The notes under the pieces were generated by a model. The model made no database searches. It saw only the letters and a program-made list of their open reading frames with translations, and was not told where the DNA came from. A stretch of 45,729 bases of DNA. Origin: Defluviitaleaceae bacterium (GTDB taxonomy: Bacteria; Bacillota; Clostridia; Lachnospirales; WQUN01). Every line of letters starts with the position of its first letter. The stretch's first letter is position 1. The position numbers were made by a program, and so were the translations under genes. Positions 40,239-45,729 of the stretch are shown here, one piece after another. The DNA lies in the NCBI GenBank assembly GCA_009780585.1, contig WQZS01000024.1, positions 1-45,729 on the forward strand, written 5' to 3'.

Positions 40239-42875
40239 ATGGCTCATAAGTATGTGTATATGTTCAAAGAAGGCGACAAGGACATGAAGAACCTGCTGGG
40301 CGGCAAAGGCGCGAACCTGTGCGAAATGATTAAGCTCGGCATCCCCGTACCCAACGGCTTCATCGTCTCCACGGAGGCCTGCACCCACTACAACAAGCAC
40401 GGCAAGGTAATCGACGGCGACATCAAGGCGCAAATCGACGGCTGTGTGACACAATTGGAAGAAATCACGGGGAAAAAGTTCGGCGACGCGAAAAACCCGC
40501 TTTTGGTGGGCGTACGCTCCGGCGCGCGGGTTTCCCTCCCGGGCATGATGGACACCGTCCTTAACCTGGGCATCAACGACGAGGCCGCCGAAGGGCTTGC
40601 CGCCGCAGCCGGCGGGCGTTTCGCCTACGATTCCTACCGCCGTTTTATCATGATGTTCGCGGACGTGGTCATTGGCGTTTCCAAGCACGCATTCGAGCAC
40701 GACCTGGCGGAATACAAGGAAGCGAAGGGCTATAAGGAAGACACCGAACTCACCGAAGCCGACTGGCGTGAAGTGGTTGCGCGCTTCAAGAAGATTTACC
40801 GCGACGACCAAGGCAAGGACTTCCCCTCCGACGCGAAGGAGCAACTCTACGCCGCGATTGCCGCCGTGTTCGAATCCTGGGACAACGAGCGCGCCTTCGT
40901 ATACCGCCGCCTTAACGATATTCCTTACGAATGGGGCACCGCCGTCAACGTGCAGCAAATGGTATTCGGCAACCTGGGCGACACCTCCGGCACGGGCGTG
41001 GTTTTCAGCCGCAACGCCGCTAACGGCGTGGACGAAATGTACGGTGAGTTCCTCATGAACGCCCAAGGCGAGGACGTCGTGGCCGGTGTGCGCACCCCCG
41101 ACAACTTCAACAATTTGGAGAAGGTAAACAAGCAAGCCTACGACGAATTCCTCAAGCACGCCAAACACCTGGAAAAACACTACAAATATATGCAGGACAT
41201 GGAATTCACCATCGAAAACGGCAAGCTCTTCGTATTGCAAACCCGTAACGGCAAATGCACCGCCCACGCCGCGCTCAAAATCGCCGTGGACATGGTCAGC
41301 GAAGGCATCCTGACGGAAGAGGAAGCCCTCCTCACCGTAGACCCGAAAGCGCTTGACCAGCTCCTGCACCCCATGTTCGACGAAGCCTCCCTCAAAGCCG
41401 CCAAGAAAATCGGCTCCGGCTTGCCCGCCAGCCCCGGCGCGGCGGTAGGTCAAGTCTACTTCGAAGCCGCCGATGCCGTTGAAGCCCACGCCCGCGGCGA
41501 AGCCGTCATCCTCGTCCGCTCGGAAACCTCCCCCGACGACATCATGGGCATGGTCGTTTCCAAGGCGTTCCTTACGGCGAAGGGCGGTACGTCCTCCCAC
41601 GCCGCGTTGGTGGCCCGCCAAATGGGTTGCTGCTGCATCTGCGGCTGTGAGGAAATCCGCTTCAACGCCGACGGCAAGTCCTTCACCCTTGGCGGCGAAA
41701 CCATTAAGGAAGGCGACTTCATCTCCCTTAACGGCACCACAGGCAACATCTACGTCGGCAAAATCAAGACCGTGGAAGTCAAGACCGACACGGGCGACTT
41801 CGGTACCCTCATGGGCTGGGCGGACAAAGTAAAAGGCGCGGTAGGCGTACGTACAAACGCCGACGCCCCCAAGGACGCGCAAAAGGCCCTCGACTTCGGT
41901 GCCATCGGCATCGGCCTAACCCGTACCGAGCACATGTTCTTCGAAGCGGACAGGCTGCCCAAGGTGCGCAAGATGATCCTTTCCGACACCGAAGCGGAAC
42001 GCCGCGCCGCCCTAGACGAGCTGCTCCCCTTGCAAAAGGGCGACTTCAAGGGCATCTACGAAGTGATGGGCGACAAGCCCGTAACCATCCGCCTCCTTGA
42101 CCCGCCGCTGCATGAATTCATGCCCCAAAGAGACGAGGATTTCGCGCAAGTGGCGAAGGACCTGGGCAGAACCGTAGAGGAAGTCAAGCAAAAAGCCGCT
42201 TCCCTCCACGAGCTTAACCCCATGATGGGCCACCGCGGCTGCCGCCTCACCGTTTCCTACCCGGAAATCGGCGAAATGCAGACCCGCGCCATCATCGAAG
42301 CCGCCATCGAAGTGAAGAAGGAAAAAGGCTTCGACATCAAGCCCGAAATCATGATCCCCCTAGTAGGCGACGTGAAGGAAACCAAGTTCGTCCGCGACAT
42401 CATTGACCGCGTGGCGAAGGACCTCGTAGCCAAGGCCGGCATCACCCTCGACTATTCCGTGGGCACGATGATCGAAATCCCCCGCGCCTGCGTACTCGCC
42501 GACCGTATCGCCAGCGAAGCGGGCAGCGAATTCTTCTCCTTCGGTACCAACGACTTGACGCAAATGACCTACGGCATCTCCCGCGACGACGCAGGCACCA
42601 TCCTCAAGGATTACATCGAAAACGTAATCTACGAAGGCGACCCCTTCGCGAAGCTGGACGCCGCGGGCGTGGGCGAACTCATGCGCATGGCCGTAACCAA
42701 AGGCCGCGCCGCGAACCCGAAATTAAAAATCGGTATCTGCGGCGAACACGGCGGCGACCCGTCGTCCATTGCCTTCTGCGCAAGCATCGGGCTGGATTAT
42801 GTAAGCTGCTCGCCCTTCCGCGTGCCGATTGCACGGCTGGCCGCCGCGCAATGCGCGATTCGGGGGAAGAAGTAA
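40239..42875 (+). CDS. ppdK: Pyruvate phosphate dikinase
   Basis: 878 aa. It interconverts pyruvate + ATP + Pi and PEP + AMP + PPi, and in anaerobes often serves glycolysis or PEP formation. N-terminal ATP-grasp domain (LLGGKGANLCEMIKLGIPVPNGF), swivelling phospho-His in GGTSSHAALVAR (about residues 448-459), and C-terminal PEP barrel with RTEHMFFEADR and the catalytic Cys in GICGEHGGDPSS. The ATG at 40239 follows AGGAGGAG; the open frame upstream runs through the palindrome and is not coding. It may be read from the ribosomal operon promoter. Confidence 0.97.
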   Translation: MAHKYVYMFKEGDKDMKNLLGGKGANLCEMIKLGIPVPNGFIVSTEACTHYNKHGKVIDGDIKAQIDGCVTQLEEITGKKFGDAKNPLLVGVRSGARVSLPGMMDTVLNLGINDEAAEGLAAAAGGRFAYDSYRRFIMMFADVVIGVSKHAFEHDLAEYKEAKGYKEDTELTEADWREVVARFKKIYRDDQGKDFPSDAKEQLYAAIAAVFESWDNERAFVYRRLNDIPYEWGTAVNVQQMVFGNLGDTSGTGVVFSRNAANGVDEMYGEFLMNAQGEDVVAGVRTPDNFNNLEKVNKQAYDEFLKHAKHLEKHYKYMQDMEFTIENGKLFVLQTRNGKCTAHAALKIAVDMVSEGILTEEEALLTVDPKALDQLLHPMFDEASLKAAKKIGSGLPASPGAAVGQVYFEAADAVEAHARGEAVILVRSETSPDDIMGMVVSKAFLTAKGGTSSHAALVARQMGCCCICGCEEIRFNADGKSFTLGGETIKEGDFISLNGTTGNIYVGKIKTVEVKTDTGDFGTLMGWADKVKGAVGVRTNADAPKDAQKALDFGAIGIGLTRTEHMFFEADRLPKVRKMILSDTEAERRAALDELLPLQKGDFKGIYEVMGDKPVTIRLLDPPLHEFMPQRDEDFAQVAKDLGRTVEEVKQKAASLHELNPMMGHRGCRLTVSYPEIGEMQTRAIIEAAIEVKKEKGFDIKPEIMIPLVGDVKETKFVRDIIDRVAKDLVAKAGITLDYSVGTMIEIPRACVLADRIASEAGSEFFSFGTNDLTQMTYGISRDDAGTILKDYIENVIYEGDPFAKLDAAGVGELMRMAVTKGRAANPKLKIGICGEHGGDPSSIAFCASIGLDYVSCSPFRVPIARLAAAQCAIRGKK

Positions 42876-42918
42876 GCCCGCGAGCTTTTGAAAAAGCTCG
42901 ACCAAAACTTTAATATCA

Positions 42919-42946
42919 AAGAAGCCCGCGTCCGCGGGCTTTTTTC
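42919..42946 (+). terminator. Terminator of ppdK
   Basis: AAGCCCGCG/CGCGGGCTT around TC (42922-42941), followed by T-run. The same hairpin recurs at 43731-43756 without the T-run. Confidence 0.92.
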
Positions 42947-42962
42947 GTGGGGATTTTTGTGT

Positions 42963-43292
42963 TTATATAATACGTTGTAATTGCTTTACGAGCAGGGGAA
43001 TATTTTCCGTTGCTATTTCATAGATAACTTCCATATTGATGTCGCCATAAGAATGAAAGACACGGTTGCGTACCCCAATTACGGGATTCCATAAAATTTC
43101 GCTGTATTCATCGCGGAACGCTTCGCTCACGCGGTTCGCATTTTCACCCAACTGTCCCAAAGGGTATAAAATTAAATCCTGCTTTTCTTCATCATCGAGG
43201 AATTGAGATAAAGATATATTTTGAATGCGATGCATTATTTTTTCGGAAAATTTGAGCATGTTTTTTAAGTATTTAATATCAGACCCGCTCAT
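42963..43292 (-). CDS. HepT-like HEPN-domain protein (toxin of a MNT/HEPN pair)
   Basis: 109 aa, all-helical. RNRVFHSY matches the RX4-6H(XY) motif of HepT (DUF86) proteins. In studied systems HepT is an RNase or is kept inactive through AMP transfer to the motif Tyr by its partner. The ATG at 43292 follows GAGGGGG and overlaps the antitoxin stop by 14 nt. The pair is AT-rich relative to ppdK, consistent with mobility. Confidence 0.85.
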   Translation of the reverse strand: MSGSDIKYLKNMLKFSEKIMHRIQNISLSQFLDDEEKQDLILYPLGQLGENANRVSEAFRDEYSEILWNPVIGVRNRVFHSYGDINMEVIYEIATENIPLLVKQLQRII

Positions 43293-43578
43293 ATATAACG
43301 ACCCCCTCTTTTTTGATACTCTCATATAAATCGGAGCCTGTTTTTATTTCCCTGCTTTCATATATGTCCGTTACGACGGGCATTGTTTTTTTTATGTTGT
43401 GTATCCATGTAAATACGTCAAGCCCCCGCAATTCCCCACCGCTGTCTATAATCATATCAAGGTCGCTTTCGGGGGTGGCGTCACCCCTGGCATACGAACC
43501 GAATATAATTATACGTTTAATCGGGCTCGACTGCACCACAGGGGACAACAGGTTTGTTATTTCGTTCATTGAAATCAT
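43279..43578 (-). CDS. MntA-like nucleotidyltransferase (antitoxin of a MNT/HEPN pair)
   Basis: 99 aa. The minimal nucleotidyltransferase motif GSYARGDATPESDLDMII is complete (GSx10DxD). MntA-type partners modify HepT and neutralise it. Start could be the ATG at 43578 or the GTG three codons earlier. It is the first gene of the pair and no promoter was clear. Confidence 0.85.
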   Translation of the reverse strand: MISMNEITNLLSPVVQSSPIKRIIIFGSYARGDATPESDLDMIIDSGGELRGLDVFTWIHNIKKTMPVVTDIYESREIKTGSDLYESIKKEGVVIYERV

Positions 43579-43708
43579 ATCGCACACCCCTATTGTATTG
43601 CATGGAAACCAATTTCCAATACGGTATTGTTATTTTATTATTATAAACCGATTAACCGGAGAATTAAACCCTTGGTTGCGGGTATTTGGCGTTGCTCCGC
43701 ACCCTTGT

Positions 43709-43756
43709 AAGGGCTTGCGCCCTTGACCCAAAGAAGCCCGCGTCCGCGGGCTTCTT
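43709..43756. repeat. Double-hairpin repeat related to the ppdK terminator
   Basis: AAGGGC/GCCCTT (43709-43724) is followed by GACCC and a perfect 12-bp stem, AAGAAGCCCGCG with its complement (43731-43756). The same order (stem, GACCAAA, AAGAAGCCCGCG stem) is found after ppdK at 42888-42946. This copy has a G-C pair where the other has a G-U pair. The rest of the 43588-43913 gap holds nothing I can name. Confidence 0.7.
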
Positions 43757-43913
43757 GCGTGGTGGAGGATATATACTTTACGTCCACTCTACATCGAAAC
43801 CCAAACCGCGTATGAAACTTTCGAAAGAGCTTTCAAAATTCCTGCGAATTAAGGAGTTGCCTTGCTTTTTCCTTAGCAAGACAGCCCCTTTTAGTTATCC
43901 GTTGTCATCAAGA

Positions 43914-44603
43914 TTAAAAACTACCAGCAGGCGCTGGTGTCGGTGCTGGTGTCGGAGTCGCTGTTGGTCGTGGGGTAGGCGGTGGTGGTGGGGTTGGTGG
44001 TGATTGCGTCCGTTGTTCCGAACGGCTTGTTCTCCTGTATATTGCATGATGATTTGTCCGTTCATCGTATATAAATGTAAGCCTCGACCGCGAAACAGAA
44101 AAACGATAAACGTCCGCTCTGCCGCCGCCACCCGGTTCTGTTATGATTAGTCGATTGCGTTCCGTTCTCCAAGCAAATCCCCTTCCCTGCATAATTCCGG
44201 TCCCATTTGAAAAAAATTCAATTTCATGCACAACGCCACTCGAAGAACCATTTAAAACTACATCCAATGTCCATCTTCCTTTTATTGGATTAGAAAAAAT
44301 ACCGATTATTAACCATCCAACAATAAAAATAGCAACAAATCCCAAAACTAAAACAAACATCCGTTTTTCATGGGGTATTCTTGATAATAATTTTACACGC
44401 TCCATCCAATTTATTAAAAAGGATGTCCTATTTTTTTCGATAGATAATATTTGTGATTTTGCACCGCAATTATCACAGAACCTCGCATTTTTTATTATTG
44501 GAGTATTACACGTATCACAAATAATATTTTGCGTTTTAGTACCACAACCATCGCAAAACTTCGCGTTCTCGATTAATTGATTTCCACATATACTGCAGAA
44601 CAT
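43914..44603 (-). CDS. Double zinc-ribbon membrane protein
   Basis: 229 aa. Two ribbons (MFCSICGNQLIENAKFCDGCG and CDTCNTPIIKNARFCDNCG) are followed by a basic stretch, one membrane helix (about 88-108) and an outer domain of about 85 residues (IKGRWTLDVVLNGSSSG, GRGFAWRTERNRLIIT). It ends in a Pro/Thr/Ala tail (TPTPAPTPAPAGS). It looks like a small envelope protein of the DUF5640-like lipocalin type, but this is uncertain. It is AT-rich except for the tail. Partner of the preceding, similar gene. Confidence 0.75.
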   Translation of the reverse strand: MFCSICGNQLIENAKFCDGCGTKTQNIICDTCNTPIIKNARFCDNCGAKSQILSIEKNRTSFLINWMERVKLLSRIPHEKRMFVLVLGFVAIFIVGWLIIGIFSNPIKGRWTLDVVLNGSSSGVVHEIEFFSNGTGIMQGRGFAWRTERNRLIITEPGGGGRADVYRFSVSRSRLTFIYDERTNHHAIYRRTSRSEQRTQSPPTPPPPPTPRPTATPTPAPTPAPAGSF

Positions 44604-44621
44604 AATACCCTCCTTTTATTA

Positions 44622-45311
44622 TTACACCCCGTTTATGTGTTTTTTAAATTTTGATATATAAATTAAACCTAAAAATGAAATGACGATGGTAAGATATACC
44701 CATATTGATGGAACACTATTTGAATATAAAATACTACTCCAACCGTTAAAGGACACTTGTATACCTTCTTCACCTATTATCGCAATTATATAAATTGCAT
44801 AAAAAGAAGATATTAACAACGTGATTAACATTGATATTTGTCCAATTAAACCAGCTTTGTTACTTCCTTTACATAACAAAAAAATGAAAGTGATAAAACC
44901 TGAAATACTAATTATAGTTACAGCCCATGTCATAACGGAAATTATTGTAAAAGTTAACATACCGCCATCATTAATTACATTATTTATATCACCCCCAAAA
45001 ACACGGGGTTGAGAAAGATGCCAATTTTGTATTATTACATTCGCAAAATTCCCCCAAGCTAACGGGTGATTATAAACATTTTGTTTGGATGTTGTTATCC
45101 AACCATAATTCATTGTCACCAACAATATAGCCACTATCATTGATGCGACACTTTTATATAATCCTCTTTTTAGATTAACTTCGGGATTTGTAATAATATT
45201 GGTTTGCGTTTCTTGCGTGCTTACATTGTTCTTTTCTGGACTTTTTCCGCAATTAGGGCAAAAATTACCCTTCACTCCCGATAAATCATGACCGCAGCTT
45301 GAACAAAACAT
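44622..45311 (-). CDS. Zinc-ribbon membrane protein
   Basis: 229 aa. One ribbon (MFCSSCGHDLSGVKGNFCPNCG) is followed by four membrane helices (about 54-72, 108-140, 150-172, 200-222). Function unknown; such proteins are common in Firmicutes. The strong AT bias contrasts with the GC-rich centre of the window. It begins an operon with the double-ribbon gene 18 bp downstream; GGGGAGG lies 7 nt before the ATG. Confidence 0.75.
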   Translation of the reverse strand: MFCSSCGHDLSGVKGNFCPNCGKSPEKNNVSTQETQTNIITNPEVNLKRGLYKSVASMIVAILLVTMNYGWITTSKQNVYNHPLAWGNFANVIIQNWHLSQPRVFGGDINNVINDGGMLTFTIISVMTWAVTIISISGFITFIFLLCKGSNKAGLIGQISMLITLLISSFYAIYIIAIIGEEGIQVSFNGWSSILYSNSVPSIWVYLTIVISFLGLIYISKFKKHINGV

Positions 45312-45729
45312 GTAAAATCCTCCCCTGTCATCCGTTTCGGATGGTTTTTAATGGCGAACCCCTGCGGAAGAAACATCCAATGGACATTTCTCCCGACAAG
45401 GTCACCAACAATTAAAAAATGTGTAAGGACGGCAGAAACTTGCCATCACCTACACACCATAAAATTCCATATATACAAACCATTACCGCCAATTGTCGCA
45501 ACCCAGTAAAAACATATAAACCCTAGTGACACACCGAGAATAACGGCGTATTATTGATACGGGCGGATTTCAATGCTAAACTGTGTTTACGCAATGGCAG
45601 GCGCAAGCCTGTGTGTGTTAGGTGATGCGCTAAATCCCTACACTCGCCATGTTGCGCACGAAGGTAATCCATGTAATCTCACTTGCTCCCTAAAATCCTA
45701 CAAACCCTTGTAATATCAACATTTTCCCA
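45312..45729. other. Gene-free stretch with several hairpins
   Basis: No open frame of useful length on either strand. Visible structures: CATCC-GTTTC-GGATG followed by GTTTTT (about 45329-45349, plus strand); GTGTA...TACAC ends around GGCAG/TTGCC-type pairing (about 45420-45457); and CAGGC-GCAA-GCCTG (about 45598-45611). They match no RNA family that I know. The stretch may be degraded coding sequence or part of an element continuing past the window. Confidence 0.4.

Noticed and set aside
40185..41882. 565-aa minus-strand open frame
   Set aside because: It is the antisense shadow of ppdK; its His/Val/Gly-rich composition reflects the codon pattern of the real gene and it has no ribosome site.

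Overview
The window looks like a chromosomal segment of a spore-forming anaerobic member of the Clostridia. It carries a glycine reductase (Stickland) locus, two UGA-encoded selenoproteins with part of the selenocysteine machinery (selA, selB), anaerobic ribonucleotide reductase (nrdD/nrdG), pyruvate phosphate dikinase, and the sporulation pair spoIIGA-sigE. Base composition is moderate to GC-rich in the core genes. It is AT-rich in several accessory genes at the right end (43.9-45.7 kb). The genus cannot be fixed from the sequence alone.

Left part (1-11.5 kb, mostly minus strand): the 3' tail of an IS630-type transposase, then, read on the minus strand, a DUF6883/DUF4926 pair, grdX, trxB, trxA, a lipoprotein gene, grdE, a YcxB-like gene, padR, a 54-aa small ORF, a permease-prefix membrane gene, and (after a divergent DUF5694 gene and a 185-bp hairpin element) grdA, grdB and rqcH. 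The glycine reductase set is therefore present as grdX-trxB-trxA-grdE and grdA-grdB but is split by about 3 kb of unrelated genes, and grdC/grdD are not in the window. GrdA and GrdB are each interrupted by one in-frame TGA that must be read as selenocysteine.

Middle (11.6-26.6 kb): an OmpR-type two-component system on the minus strand, then plus-strand genes for a transglutaminase-like protein, a CPBP protease, a P-loop kinase, an S51-like peptidase, a large RND exporter, a truncated GrpB-family gene, an XRE regulator, the tightly coupled selA-methyltransferase-selB operon, and a zinc-ribbon membrane protein.

Right part (26.6-45.7 kb): sigE and spoIIGA (minus), with a TTGACA/TATACT promoter of 22-bp spacing; a hydrolase and XRE pair; a NatAB-like ABC exporter and a DivIVA-like protein (plus); pepF, nrdG and nrdD (minus); a divergent rplJ-rplL operon with an L10 leader, followed by ppdK; a MntA/HepT-type pair; and two zinc-ribbon proteins.

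The most unusual signal is a set of palindromic elements. Some lie in frame inside conserved genes (rqcH, selA, selB), one supplies the C-terminus of the kinase, and one is intergenic (3.85-4.03 kb). They share core sequences (for example TTCCATAAGGAGCGATTG, or CTTGAAGGCGAAGTCG) while the flanking arms differ between copies, yet each copy's two arms match each other. A second family consists of 27-bp palindromes with AACTTCG...CGAAGTT ends.
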